Source of the DNA: Mesorhizobium sp. B4-1-3
Lineage (GTDB): Bacteria > Pseudomonadota > Alphaproteobacteria > Rhizobiales > Rhizobiaceae
Assembly (NCBI RefSeq): GCF_006439355.1
Contig: NZ_VFTG01000014.1
Location: 1 to 64,000, forward strand
DNA length: 64,000 nucleotides
Direction of reading: 5' to 3'
The translations under genes and the position numbers were made by a program. Below the pieces are notes generated by a model, which saw only the letters and a program-made list of their open reading frames with translations, was not told the DNA's origin and did no database searches. Positions 43,500 through 52,885 of the stretch are shown here, piece after piece (position 1 is the stretch's first letter; each line of letters opens with the position of its first letter).

Positions 43500-45095
43500 T
43501 CATGCGGTGGAAGCGGCCGGGATCCACCAATCGCGCCCGCGCGGCGTGGTGACATATTCCGGCCAGCGGAAGTTGATCGGCGGCTCGTAGTCGCAAAGCG
43601 GCGCGACCCAGTTCGAGCCGCCGACCCCTCCGCCGGTTCGCCTGACGAACTCGTTCATGGCGGCATCGCGCGCGGCCTTGTCTTCCAGCAGGCGCAACGC
43701 CGTCAGCGCGACGGTCTTGGCGGCGCAAGTGACCATCGGATCGATGGTGGCGGGGATGCCGCCCAGCGCATTCATCGCCCAGGCCGGATAGGTGTGGCCG
43801 GCGGCTGCGCGCAGCGCCGGACGGGCGATGTAGAAACGCGATGTCGGCGCGTGCCAGCTCATGTCGGTGTAGTCGTCGGAAGTGGAATTCACCTGCGATG
43901 GCGGCAAGTCGCGGCGCAGGATCGCTTCGGCCTCTTGCGGCGAAATCAGCTGTTCCAGCTTGTCGATGAACGGATTTTCCGTCGCCTCACCGCCGGCATT
44001 GACCTGAACCTCGCGGGCGATCGCCCTCGCCTCTTCGTTCCAGTGCGGCGCGCCAACAGCGGAGAGCGCCGCGTAGGTGATGTCGGCCATGGCGTGGTTG
44101 GCGAGCCCCGGCCGCGACTTCGACACCCAGTGGCGCTCGTAGCGACAGCCGCTCATCCTAGCCGCCGCTTCCGCGTTGCGGTCGAGCACTGCTGTCACCT
44201 GCTCGGCCATGGCGATGGTCGGCACGCGGATCATGTATTGGATCTCGGCCAGACCGGCCGGCAAATTGTCGGCGGTCGCCTGGCCCGCGGTCAGGATTGC
44301 CTCGCTGATCGACCAGCCGCCCTGATGCGTCAGCATGGAATCGCGCAACGCCTTGGAGGCTAAGTACATCATCATCAGCGCGTCATTGGCGCCGGGCGCC
44401 CTGACCGCGGAGTGCGCCTGTGGGATCGGGGCGCCGTCGCTTGCCGCGCGGGTCCAGTTCTCGGGCTCGTCGCACACGAAGCGGTAGATCATCGAATAGG
44501 CGGCGCCGCAATGCGTGTCCCAGCGCGCCGTATTGCAGAGCGGCAGCATGTAGAAGGGGTGGAAGGAGATCATGCCGGCAAGGCCGTCATAATAGCCCTT
44601 CGCGGCATGGATCGGCTTCGAGCCCCTCACCTTCTCCGCCGGCTCGCCGGTGAAGCGCAGCGTGCCCTTGATGCCGTGTTCCAGCATCGCCGCCTTGGTG
44701 GCGAGCAACCCGCCGAGGCTGCCGATGCCGAGCCCCGAATGCGGATCGGTGTGGCCGCCTGCCTGGAATCCCAGGCCTTCTCGCGGGCGCTTCACCGTCG
44801 CGGCATCCTGGCAGTTGCCTGGCACGGCGTCATACTCGCCATACATGCCGATCACCGGGCCATCGCCATTCGTCCAATGGGCGCAGAAGGCGGTCGGCAT
44901 GCCGCCCGAGCCTTCCTCGACCGAAAAGCCTTCGCGCTTCAGCCGCTCGACATACCAGGCGGCCGACTGGTACTCGCGCCAGGCGGTTTCGCCGAAATCG
45001 AAGATGGTGCGCGTCCAGGCCGAGAGCAGCGGCTGGATTTTATCGATACAGGCAAGCGCGGTTTCTTGCGCCGAGGTCATGACCGGTTTGTCCAT
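43500..45095 (-). CDS. M20 family amidohydrolase (AbgB-like)
   Basis: This 531-aa zinc hydrolase resembles AbgB, the p-aminobenzoyl-glutamate hydrolase subunit. It shows VIGMYGEYDAVPG, GGHTDPHSGLGIGSL (metal ligands His and Asp), TLRFTGEPAEKVRGSKP and NSTSDDYTDMSWHAPTSRF. It probably splits an N-acyl or peptide-like bond, freeing an amino acid. No ribosome site stands out before the ATG at 45095. A LysR gene runs divergently, and the hydrolase is likely its target. Confidence 0.87.
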   Translation of the reverse strand: MDKPVMTSAQETALACIDKIQPLLSAWTRTIFDFGETAWREYQSAAWYVERLKREGFSVEEGSGGMPTAFCAHWTNGDGPVIGMYGEYDAVPGNCQDAATVKRPREGLGFQAGGHTDPHSGLGIGSLGGLLATKAAMLEHGIKGTLRFTGEPAEKVRGSKPIHAAKGYYDGLAGMISFHPFYMLPLCNTARWDTHCGAAYSMIYRFVCDEPENWTRAASDGAPIPQAHSAVRAPGANDALMMMYLASKALRDSMLTHQGGWSISEAILTAGQATADNLPAGLAEIQYMIRVPTIAMAEQVTAVLDRNAEAAARMSGCRYERHWVSKSRPGLANHAMADITYAALSAVGAPHWNEEARAIAREVQVNAGGEATENPFIDKLEQLISPQEAEAILRRDLPPSQVNSTSDDYTDMSWHAPTSRFYIARPALRAAAGHTYPAWAMNALGGIPATIDPMVTCAAKTVALTALRLLEDKAARDAAMNEFVRRTGGGVGGSNWVAPLCDYEPPINFRWPEYVTTPRGRDWWIPAASTA

Positions 45096-45177
45096 GACTC
45101 AAAGAAAGCAGTGAAGTGGCTCAGCAAAAAGTGATATGTTTTCCCGGCTCGTGCAAATTCGGTTCACCTGAGGCCCC

Positions 45178-46074
45178 TTGCGAATACCGTCCACGCAGGC
45201 GCTGCGCGCCCTCGACAGCTTCGCCCGTCACGGCAGCGTGTGGCGCGCCGCCGACGAGCTTCACCTCACCCGGAGCGCCGTTTCGCATCAGCTACGGCTC
45301 CTCGAACGCGATCTCGGCTTCGATCTCCTGCAGCGCATCGGCAAGGGCGTGGCGCTGACGCCGCGCGGCCAGCGCTACGCGGCCGATGTCAGGAAGGCGC
45401 TGACCGTGCTCGGCGACGCGAGGACCCAGAACAGCGGCGCCGGAGTCGGCGGCTCCTTCGCCATCTCCTGCCCGCCGGGCTTCGCCTCGATGTTTTTGTG
45501 TACGCATATCGGCGAGTTCCAGCAGATGTATCCGGACGTGACGCTCTCGGTGCTCACGCCGCGGCGGCTCGACGACGTCAGCAATCCGGATGCCGACGCC
45601 TTCATCGCCTTCGGCGTCGGCAATTGGCCGAACCGGGCCGTGGAACTGCTCTGCGAAGTGTCCTTCACTCCGCTCTGCAGCCCGAGACTGCTCAACAAGG
45701 TCGGCGGTTTTTCCAGACCCGCCGACGTGCTGCGAGCCAACCTGCTGCATCTTTCCGACACCGAGGACTGGGCGCGCTGGCTGGCGCTGTCCAAGGTGGA
45801 AAATCCCGATACCGAGGGTGGTATCTTCTTCTCCGACATGAATCTCGTCTTCTCGGCGGCGATCGCCGGCCAGGGGATTGCGCTGGGCGACGAGCTGACC
45901 GGCCGCCAGGCGCTGAGCGAAGGCCGGCTGGTCAAGCCGTTCGAAGCGACCGTCCCCTCGCCGCGATCCTATTTCCTCGTCTTCGAGCACGCCAAGGCGG
46001 GGCACCCGGTGCTCAATGCTTTCGGCGACTGGCTGAGGGCGAAGCTGTCGGAGAGCAGCCTGGCTAAGTATTGA
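45178..46074 (+). CDS. LysR family transcriptional regulator
   Basis: This 298-aa LTTR has the N-terminal winged HTH (STQALRALDSFARHGSVWRAA, then DELHLTRSAVSHQLRLLERDL) and a periplasmic-binding-like effector domain. The TTG start follows GAGG. It resembles the GcvA-like branch, which often has the DLFxR motif, here FDLLQRIGKGV. The intergenic gap of 82 bases to the M20 gene should contain its operator. The transporter genes downstream are another likely target. Confidence 0.87.
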   Translation: MRIPSTQALRALDSFARHGSVWRAADELHLTRSAVSHQLRLLERDLGFDLLQRIGKGVALTPRGQRYAADVRKALTVLGDARTQNSGAGVGGSFAISCPPGFASMFLCTHIGEFQQMYPDVTLSVLTPRRLDDVSNPDADAFIAFGVGNWPNRAVELLCEVSFTPLCSPRLLNKVGGFSRPADVLRANLLHLSDTEDWARWLALSKVENPDTEGGIFFSDMNLVFSAAIAGQGIALGDELTGRQALSEGRLVKPFEATVPSPRSYFLVFEHAKAGHPVLNAFGDWLRAKLSESSLAKY

Positions 46075-46203
46075 GATCGGCGCTGCCACGTCGCCCCTCC
46101 GCACCACGCGTGAATCAAATTTGCCGATCAGGCGAAAACTATTCGGTTGCGGTGAGCCGCAGCGATGCCTACGATTTCATTGGGAACTTAGGAAAGAGCC
46201 AGG

Positions 46204-47298
46204 ATGCAGCAACCCGGCCGGGCCGCAGAAATCAAGGCGAACGGGATCGGCAAGAGCTTCGGCTCGTTCCGGGCCCTCGACAATCTGTCGCTCGATATCG
46301 GCCGCGGCGAGTTCCTGACGCTTCTTGGACCTTCCGGTTCCGGCAAGACCACCTTCCTGATGATCCTGGCCGGCTTCGTGCAGCCGAGCGAAGGCAAGCT
46401 TTTCAGCGATGGCGTCGACATCACCAATCGGCCGGCCGAGCAGCGCGCAGCCGGCATGGTGTTCCAGGGCTATGCCTTGTTTCCGCATATGAGTGTGGAA
46501 CAGAACATCGCCTTCCCGCTCAAGGTGCGCAAGAAATCCGCCGCCGAGATCAAGCAACGCGTTGGCGAGATGATCGAGCGCGTCGGCCTCAAGGGGCATG
46601 AGAAGAAGCTGCCGGCACAGCTTTCCGGCGGCCAGCAGCAACGTGTGGCGCTGGCCCGCGCGCTGGTGTTCGAACCCGGCGTATTGCTGCTCGACGAGCC
46701 GTTCTCGGCCCTGGACAAGAGCCTGCGCGGCCAGATGCAGGCCGAGATGAAGCGGCTGCATCAGGAGACCGGCACGACCTTCGTCTTCGTCACCCACGAC
46801 CAGAGCGAGGCGCTGGCGCTATCGTCGCGCGTCGCGATCTTCAATCACGGCAAGCTCTTGCAGGTGGGCAGGCCGGACGAGGTCTACGACCGGCCGGCCA
46901 ACCGCTTCGTCGCGGAGTTCCTGGGCGAGATCAACATGCTCCCGGTGAAGGGCGTGCGCCCCGCCGACAATGGCGCCACCGGGCTCTGCGAGGACCGCGC
47001 GGTCAACATGCGCTGTAAGGCCGAAGCGATCAAAGGCGACGCGATCCTCGCGATCCGCCCCGAGGACATGTCGATCGCGCCGGAAGCGTCGGTCAATGAG
47101 AACGGCATCGCCGCGACCGCTGTCGCCTCGACCTATCTGGGTGCCGCGACAAAGCTCGACCTCACCACGCGCCAGGGCGCCAAGGTAACCGTCTCGGTGC
47201 CGAACGAGGTGGCTGCGGCCGCACTCAGCAAAGGCAATTCGGTCTGGCTCACATGGCCGGCTGAAAAAGGTTTCCTCCTTCCGGACGGAGGACAGTAA
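46204..47298 (+). CDS. ABC transporter ATPase, spermidine/putrescine type
   Basis: This 364-aa ATPase has the full set of motifs: GPSGSGKTTFLMILAG (Walker A, about residue 42), LSGGQQQRVALARAL (signature, about 139), LLLDEPFSALDKSLR (Walker B) and THDQSEALAL (H-loop), then a C-terminal TOBE regulatory domain with LAIRPEDMSIAPE. This is the PotA/FbpC type. It is the first gene of a four-gene import operon with the binding protein and two permeases. Confidence 0.92.
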   Translation: MQQPGRAAEIKANGIGKSFGSFRALDNLSLDIGRGEFLTLLGPSGSGKTTFLMILAGFVQPSEGKLFSDGVDITNRPAEQRAAGMVFQGYALFPHMSVEQNIAFPLKVRKKSAAEIKQRVGEMIERVGLKGHEKKLPAQLSGGQQQRVALARALVFEPGVLLLDEPFSALDKSLRGQMQAEMKRLHQETGTTFVFVTHDQSEALALSSRVAIFNHGKLLQVGRPDEVYDRPANRFVAEFLGEINMLPVKGVRPADNGATGLCEDRAVNMRCKAEAIKGDAILAIRPEDMSIAPEASVNENGIAATAVASTYLGAATKLDLTTRQGAKVTVSVPNEVAAAALSKGNSVWLTWPAEKGFLLPDGGQ

Positions 47299-47364
47299 AG
47301 AGCGCCGTCGCGGCCTGACATCGCCGCACCGGCTTCCGGTTCAGATCAACGAAGGGGAACTGAC

Positions 47365-48480
47365 ATGACGAACAACACGAAGAAACAGACCATCGAATCA
47401 CTGGCCGAGCGGACCAAGCGCGGCGAGATTTCACGCCGCCAGTTCGCGCAGCTCGCGGGCCTCGTGCTCGCCGGCACGCCGATGCTGTTGCGCTCGACCG
47501 GCGCTCAGGCCGAGACCAAAGGCCTGGTGCTGGTGAACTGGGGCGGCGACGCCATCACGGCCTATGACACGGCCTACGGCCAGGCCTTCACCAAGGACAC
47601 CGGCATCCCGGTCAAAATGGACGGCTCGGGCCCGACCGAAGGCGCGATCGCCGCGCAGTTCAAGAGCGGGGCGCCGACCTGGGACCTCGTCGACGTCGAT
47701 CCGTTCTCGGCCATCACGCTCGGCGGCCAGGGCATGCTCGAGCCGATCGACTACAAGATCGTCGACAAGAGCAAGATGCGGCCTGGCTTCGGCTGGGAAT
47801 ATGCCGCGTCCACCTACTTCTTCTCCTATGTCATCGCCTACGATTCGCAGAAATTCGGCTCCGATGCGCCGACCGGCATGGCCGACTTCTTCGACGTCAA
47901 GAAATTCCCCGGCAAGCGCTCACTCTACAAATGGGGCGTGTCGAGCTGGGAAGCCGCACTGCTCGCCGACGGCGTCGCGCCGGCCTCGCTCTATCCGCTG
48001 GATTTGAAGCGCGCGCATGACAAGATCGCCGCCTTCAAGGAAAACGTCGTCTCCTATTGGGGCGGTGGCGCCGAGAGCCAGAGCGTGCTGCTCAACGGGG
48101 AGGCTTCGATGGCGATCGTGTGGTCGACCCGCGCTTCGCTGATCGAGCAGGACTCCGGCGGGCAGATCAAGTTCATCTGGGACCAGGGCCTGATCTCGCC
48201 CGGCGCACTGGCGGTGCTGAAGAACAATCCCGGCGGCAAGGAAGCGGCGATGAAGTTCATCGCCAGCACCCAGGATCCGCAGAGGGAACTGGTGATGTTC
48301 GACAAGCTCGGCCAGGGCCCGGCCAATCCGGCGGCCGACGCGCTGATCCCGGCCGACAAGAAGCGCATCAACCCGGTCGATCCGGCGAACATGTCGAAAC
48401 AGATCCCGCTCGATATGGAGTGGTACGCCAAGAACTACGGCGCCGCGCTCGACGAATACACCAAGATCATCTCGGCCTGA
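47365..48480 (+). CDS. ABC transporter substrate-binding protein, PotD-like
   Basis: This 371-aa extracytoplasmic binding protein has a twin-arginine signal peptide (GEISRRQFAQLAGLVLAGTPM, cleaved near AQA) and a type-2 periplasmic fold: LVLVNWGGDAITAYDTAYG, TWDLVDVDPFSAITL, PEAAMKFIAS-like helices and a MEWYAKNYGA ending typical of polyamine-type binders. The Tat signal suggests export of a folded protein. The ligand is unknown; the neighbours suggest an amidino- or amino-containing compound. Confidence 0.9.
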   Translation: MTNNTKKQTIESLAERTKRGEISRRQFAQLAGLVLAGTPMLLRSTGAQAETKGLVLVNWGGDAITAYDTAYGQAFTKDTGIPVKMDGSGPTEGAIAAQFKSGAPTWDLVDVDPFSAITLGGQGMLEPIDYKIVDKSKMRPGFGWEYAASTYFFSYVIAYDSQKFGSDAPTGMADFFDVKKFPGKRSLYKWGVSSWEAALLADGVAPASLYPLDLKRAHDKIAAFKENVVSYWGGGAESQSVLLNGEASMAIVWSTRASLIEQDSGGQIKFIWDQGLISPGALAVLKNNPGGKEAAMKFIASTQDPQRELVMFDKLGQGPANPAADALIPADKKRINPVDPANMSKQIPLDMEWYAKNYGAALDEYTKIISA

Positions 48481-48502
48481 TCGGGCCGAGATTTTCAGAC
48501 CG

Positions 48503-49336
48503 ATGAGAGGCATCCTCTCCGACAGGGTGGGCGCGGCGCTGCTGATGGCGCCGCTGCTCCTGTTCCTCATCCTTGCCTATGCCTGGCCCTTCCTCGGGGT
48601 GGTGAAGTGGAGCTTTACGCTCCCCACGCCCGGGCTCGGCCAGTACCACGCCTTGCTTACCGACGATCTGGTGCAGTCGGTGTTCATCCGCACGCTGCGC
48701 ATCGCGGCGATCGTCACCGTGGTTTCCGTCACCGCAGCCTATGCCATCACCGTGGTGTGGGTGCGCGGCAGCCCGGTACAGCGCGTGCTTGCCGAATTCT
48801 GCATCCTGGTGCCGTTCTGGATCTCGGTGCTGACGCGCGCCTTCGGCTGGGTGGCGCTGCTCTCAAATCGCGGCCTGATCAACACATGGCTGCAGTCGAT
48901 CGGCTTCATCTCCGAACCACTGACCCTGGTGCGCAACGAATTCGGCGTCGTCGTCGGCATGTCGCATTTTCTGATCCCCTTCGCGGTGTTCCCACTGGCG
49001 TCCGCCATGCGCAGCCTGGACGAGCGCGTGCTGCTCGCGGCGCGCGGGCTTGGCTCCAGCCGCATGCGCACCTTCTGGACGGTGTTCGTGCCGATGACGC
49101 GCTCCGGCATCATCGGTTCGGCGCTGATCACCTTCGTCTTCTCGCTGGGTTTCTTCGTCACGCCGGCAATCCTCGGCGGCGGCCGCTCCGTCATGATCGC
49201 GGAACTGATCTACCTGCGTATCTTCCAGAGCCCGGACTGGGGGCTTGGCGCGGCAATCAGCGTCGTGCTGGTGGTGTTCGTCGGCGCGCTGATGGCGCTT
49301 CTGTTCCGCTACGTCAAACCGAAAGAATTGGTGTAG
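48503..49336 (+). CDS. ABC transporter permease, PotB-like
   Basis: This 277-aa inner-membrane protein has six helices, starting with LLMAPLLLFLILAYAWPF. The coupling (EAA) loop reads LLAARGLGSSRMRTFWTVFVP. It starts 22 bases after the binding-protein stop and pairs with the next permease to form the channel. Confidence 0.9.
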   Translation: MRGILSDRVGAALLMAPLLLFLILAYAWPFLGVVKWSFTLPTPGLGQYHALLTDDLVQSVFIRTLRIAAIVTVVSVTAAYAITVVWVRGSPVQRVLAEFCILVPFWISVLTRAFGWVALLSNRGLINTWLQSIGFISEPLTLVRNEFGVVVGMSHFLIPFAVFPLASAMRSLDERVLLAARGLGSSRMRTFWTVFVPMTRSGIIGSALITFVFSLGFFVTPAILGGGRSVMIAELIYLRIFQSPDWGLGAAISVVLVVFVGALMALLFRYVKPKELV

Positions 49337-49341
49337 CCAGG

Positions 49342-50151
49342 ATGCCGACCTACCGTCCCGGACCCGTTTCGCTGATCCTGGCCGTGCTGGTGGCGCTGTT
49401 CCTTTTGATGCCGCTGCTTGCCGTCATACCGGTGTCGCTGACGCCGAGCCGCATGCTGACCATGCCGACCGGGGAACTGTCGCTGCGCCACTACCGCTCG
49501 CTGATCGAGGATCCGCGCTGGCTGGATTCGATCCTGCTGTCGCTCAGGATCGGCATCGTCAGCAGCATCCTTTCCACCGCGCTTGCCCTCACCTTCAGCC
49601 TCGGCGTGTGGATGTTCCAGCCGCGCTTCACCGCCGCCCTTGTCGGCTTCGTGCTGCTGCCGATGGTGGTGCCGCCGGTGGTCTCGGCGGTGACGCTCTA
49701 CTTCCTGCTCACCTCGGTATCGGGCCTAACCTCGTTCTTCGGCTACGACACCTGGCTGGGTGTCGCCATGGCGCATTCGGTGATGACGGTGCCGTTCGCT
49801 ACGGTTCTGATCCTGGTGTCACTCAGTCAGCTGGACCGGCGCATCGACCTTGCCGCGCGCGGCCTTGGCGCCACCGTGTGGGAACGCGCGACGCGCGTCA
49901 TCATGCCCAATATCAAGTTCGGCATCGTCACCGCGGCGCTGCTCTCCTTCGTGCTCTCCTGGGAAGAGATCGGCGTGACTTTGTTCATTACCTCAGTCAA
50001 CGCCATCACCCTGCCCCGGCTGATGTGGATGGGCCTGCGCGACAACATCGATCCGGCGATCGCGGCGCTTTCGGTGATCCTGATCCTCATCACCGTGCTG
50101 GTGCTCGCGGTGCGCAGCGTCGTCACAAGGCAGCGCGCTGCAAAGGTCTGA
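49342..50151 (+). CDS. ABC transporter permease, PotC-like
   Basis: This 269-aa inner-membrane protein opens with SLILAVLVALFLLMPLLAVI and has the coupling loop LAARGLGATVWERATRVIMP. I chose the ATG at 49342, five bases after the first permease's stop. A longer frame extends upstream but lies wholly inside the previous permease. It completes the importer. Confidence 0.9.
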   Translation: MPTYRPGPVSLILAVLVALFLLMPLLAVIPVSLTPSRMLTMPTGELSLRHYRSLIEDPRWLDSILLSLRIGIVSSILSTALALTFSLGVWMFQPRFTAALVGFVLLPMVVPPVVSAVTLYFLLTSVSGLTSFFGYDTWLGVAMAHSVMTVPFATVLILVSLSQLDRRIDLAARGLGATVWERATRVIMPNIKFGIVTAALLSFVLSWEEIGVTLFITSVNAITLPRLMWMGLRDNIDPAIAALSVILILITVLVLAVRSVVTRQRAAKV

Positions 50152-50937
50152 TCAGACAAACCGGACCGAGACGCGGCCGAACCTGCCCAGGTCACCGGTG
50201 ACTTCATCGCCGGGCTCGACTTTTATCGGCTTGACGCAGGTGCCGGTTATCACCATCTGCCCCGGCTCGAGCGCGATGCCCAGGCCCGACAATTCGTTGA
50301 CGATCCATTGAAGGGCAATCCGGGGATCGCCCAGCACGGCCGCTCCCGATCCGTCGTGGCGCGACTTCCCGGTGACGATCCCGACCACCGGGTGCTTCGC
50401 CAAATCCACATCGCGCCAATCGCCTTCCACGGCCTCGCCGATGACGAACAGGTTGGCGCAGGCATTGTCCGCGATGAGCTGTGCGGCGCCGACCGCGCAG
50501 AAATCGTCGTATCGCGAGTCCGGTATCTCGATCGCCGGGTGCAATGCCGCCACGGCATCCATCACCTCGGCGATCTCATAGGGCTCCGCGCGCGGCCTCT
50601 CGCGGCCCAAGCGAAAGGCGAATTCGATCTCGGCCACGCGCATCCTGCTCGTCGCCAGCGAAACGGCTCCGCCGACCTCGACCGCCTTCTCCGCCAGCAG
50701 TCGCCCCGCCATCGGACCGTCGACGTTGATGTGTCTCTGCCCAGCCAGGCTGGTCGCGGCGATTTTCCATCCGAACAGCGGAGCCGCCGAGCGATCCATT
50801 ACATGCGATTGGACGGCATAGCCTTCCGAGCGCGTTTGCGGCCGCACCGTCTCGGGTATCGCGTCGAGACGGGTACCATTGTCCCAGTGGGTCACCAACA
50901 GGCGCGAAGCAGTCCTGGCCTTTTGCGTATCGAACAT
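50152..50937 (-). CDS. 2-keto-4-pentenoate hydratase/FAH family enzyme
   Basis: This 261-aa protein of the fumarylacetoacetate hydrolase superfamily, MhpD/hydratase branch, has AVQSHVMDRSAAPLFGWKIA, RVAEIEFAFRLGRE (metal-binding Glu-x-Glu), PDSRYDDFCAVGAAQLIADN and LSGLGIALEPGQMVITGTC. It would hydrate a 2-keto-enoate in aromatic or amino-acid breakdown. The ATG at 50937 and a GTG at 50946 are both possible; neither has a strong ribosome site. It faces the importer genes, with the stops adjacent. Confidence 0.85.
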   Translation of the reverse strand: MFDTQKARTASRLLVTHWDNGTRLDAIPETVRPQTRSEGYAVQSHVMDRSAAPLFGWKIAATSLAGQRHINVDGPMAGRLLAEKAVEVGGAVSLATSRMRVAEIEFAFRLGRERPRAEPYEIAEVMDAVAALHPAIEIPDSRYDDFCAVGAAQLIADNACANLFVIGEAVEGDWRDVDLAKHPVVGIVTGKSRHDGSGAAVLGDPRIALQWIVNELSGLGIALEPGQMVITGTCVKPIKVEPGDEVTGDLGRFGRVSVRFV

Positions 50938-51518
50938 CGTCAGCACCGAAGATCAAGAATGCCTCGCTGCCCGCCGCGTCGCGGATCGGGAACCCAGCAT
51001 GGATCATTGCGCAATGTGAACCAAGCGAGACGATAAGTGACGGGGAATCGAGTGCCCAGACTGCCGGACAGGAACTTCCCGGCGGGACCAGGCCTGTGAT
51101 CGCCCTTGGTGGACGTGGCAAGGCATGGGAGCTCAAAACGAAAGAGGCCCGCCGGGAGCGGCGGGCCTCTTACGGGCCGAAGTGGAAGTTCGGCACCGTG
51201 ATGATCCGGGGGTGTGGATCGACTCGAAATTTAGCCAACAGCGCCCGGCCGGGCGACTTACAAATCTGTAATCTTTGGCTGGGCCGGCATCCATAAACAC
51301 AAGAAAATAGCCTATTATCAGTTATTTACAGCGGATATCGGACTTCGAAGCAACGCCTCTCAAACAAACGTGATGAACCGCCCGGCGAGCGGCATGGCAG
51401 GAGCGATGCAAGAAAACGTGGGCGGCGTCGCGATGCGGCCCACTTGTACGCAATCCGCGCCGTCGAGGCGCCGCGCCGAACGAAGGCCCCCCGGCCTCGT
51501 CCGCGCGCTGCAGTCCGT
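50938..51518. other. Gene-free stretch with one strong hairpin
   Basis: These 581 bases have no convincing ORF. They contain a 12-bp perfect stem, AAGAGGCCCGCC (51142-51153) and GGCGGGCCTCTT (51160-51171), over six bases, typical of a terminator stem, although no protein gene ends there. A small RNA gene upstream of it is possible. The part near 51220-51330 is AT-rich. Confidence 0.5.
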
Positions 51519-51878
51519 TCAGGCAGCCTGCGGCCGCCGCATCCTCTCGATCAAAGCCTGCCTTGCCGGTCCGGCAAGCGGCTTGTCCATCGTCAGCAGG
51601 CCATCAAGCAGTGTCAGAAGCTCGCGCGCTGCCGAAGACTTGCAGGAATAATAAACCATCTGACGATCGCGGCGGGTTTCGACCAGGCCAAACCTGCGCA
51701 GTTTGGCCAGGTGTTGCGACAGCGCTGACTGGCTGAGTTCGACCTTGTCGGCGAGCACGCCGACAGAGAGTTCGCCCTCGGCGAGGTAGTTCATGATGAG
51801 CAAACGCTTCTCGTTGCCCATCACCGCAAGAAAGGCTGCCGCGCTTTCTGCGTTGGCGGTAAGTTTCTTCGTAACCAT
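51519..51878 (-). CDS. ArsR family regulator, NolR-like
   Basis: This 119-aa winged-helix repressor reads SAAAFLAVMGNEKRLLIMNYL, then ELSVGVLADKVELSQSALSQ and HLAKLRRFGLVETRRDRQMVYYSC. It lacks the CxC metal site of ArsR/SmtB sensors. Its closest pattern in my knowledge is NolR, the rhizobial regulator of nodulation and quorum sensing, and the BigR/HlyU-like branch. The target genes are not visible nearby. Its own upstream gap is long (427 bases). Confidence 0.8.
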   Translation of the reverse strand: MVTKKLTANAESAAAFLAVMGNEKRLLIMNYLAEGELSVGVLADKVELSQSALSQHLAKLRRFGLVETRRDRQMVYYSCKSSAARELLTLLDGLLTMDKPLAGPARQALIERMRRPQAA

Positions 51879-52305
51879 CGATTTCCCCGTGGTTCATGCT
51901 CTTCCGAAGGCCATGGGGGCAATGGCTTCAGAGTTCCAGAGCGTTGACGAGCCTGCCCCGGTTTGGACACGGGACCTGCCCTGCTTCTTTTCGACCAGAA
52001 CCCCTTCGTAACCCGGTTGCCACCACGTCGGGGTTGCTGCTCTCGGACGAAATGCGCGGCTTTTCTGGGCTCAAGTCAATGGAGACTCGGAAAAATTCCG
52101 CGCTGCTAATGCGTATCAGTGCAGCGCTCGTTCGGCAAGAATATAACCAGGCCAGCAAAGCAGCGGCCAGCCGCAGGCAAGAAAACACAGCAGTCGGCGT
52201 GCCCGGCTGACGAGATTTAGGCCACGATCTTGCCGCGACTCACTCCCAACCTCGAAGCGTGCTATTGTTAGCCAGGCAAGAGGGGCCGGGCTGGAGGAGG
52301 AAGCC
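51879..52305. other. Gene-free stretch
   Basis: This 427-base gap lies between the ArsR-type regulator and the next small gene. An open minus-strand frame near 52116-52200 reads a hydrophobic stretch (LLCFLACGWPLLCWPGYILAE) but lacks a start codon close by, so I do not call it. No RNA gene seen. Confidence 0.4.
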
Positions 52306-52500
52306 ATGTCCGTCATACGCAACACGTTCACCCCCAACGAAACGGCTATGTTCGGCCGTGTCTACGAGAACGGCAATTTCGAAGGCGAGACTGCCGAGCA
52401 GAAGGAAGCGCGCGCCTCGCGCATCATCGCCAATTACATGGCGGGCATCACCGACGAGGCGGAACTAATCGAGCTTTCACGCAGGCCGCTTGGAAGATGA
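52306..52500 (+). CDS. Small conserved protein
   Basis: This 64-aa soluble protein reads MSVIRNTFTPNETAMFGRVYENG, then ETAEQKEARASRIIANYM and GITDEAELIELSRRPLG. GGAGGA lies directly before the ATG. It is helical in the second half and strongly charged. No family recognised. It stands alone and probably has its own promoter. Confidence 0.65.
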   Translation: MSVIRNTFTPNETAMFGRVYENGNFEGETAEQKEARASRIIANYMAGITDEAELIELSRRPLGR

Positions 52501-52607
52501 GCTGGCTGAGCCGCCCTCGTGAAACGGCTTCACGTTAAGTTGACGTTTCGCGGCGTAACTCTACGATAAAATATATCGTGATCCGACATAGTTCGGGAGG
52601 TTTAACG

Positions 52608-52853
52608 ATGATCCAGGGATGGTTTTCCAGGCCGGTCGAAGTGGCCGTCGGGCTTTCCGGCTCGATCCGCCACATATCTAACGCCGAACAGGCTGTCGAA
52701 CTGCTGACCGGCCAATGGCGCGATGCCGGCAGTGCGCTGCATGGTGCGGCCCTGCGCGCCTGCCGCCGGGCAATCCGCGGCGACGTTGCGGCCGACAATG
52801 CCAGGGAGGCCTTCATCGTCGCCGCGCGCGAGGCGCATGTGCTGGTGGAATGA
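52608..52853 (+). CDS. DUF982 family protein
   Basis: This 81-aa protein has the DUF982 pattern: FSRPVEVAVGLSGSIRHISN, AEQAVELLTGQWRDAGSALHGAALR and NAREAFIVAAREAHVLVE. GGGAGG lies before the ATG at 52608. It shares the invariant Trp and Ala/Leu spacing with the copies at 14806-15108 and 53537-53779, with about one-third identity by eye. Role unknown. Confidence 0.78.
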   Translation: MIQGWFSRPVEVAVGLSGSIRHISNAEQAVELLTGQWRDAGSALHGAALRACRRAIRGDVAADNAREAFIVAAREAHVLVE

Positions 52854-52885
52854 AGCATGGCGAGCCCGGCGCTCCGCAGGCCCGC

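Noticed and set aside
51370..51651. 93-codon plus-strand frame
   Set aside because: It runs antisense into the ArsR gene, has no ribosome site and no family pattern.
52116..52200. Hydrophobic minus-strand peptide (LLCFLACGWPLLCWPGY)
   Set aside because: It has no ATG, GTG or TTG close by in frame, so it was not called, though a membrane peptide remains possible.
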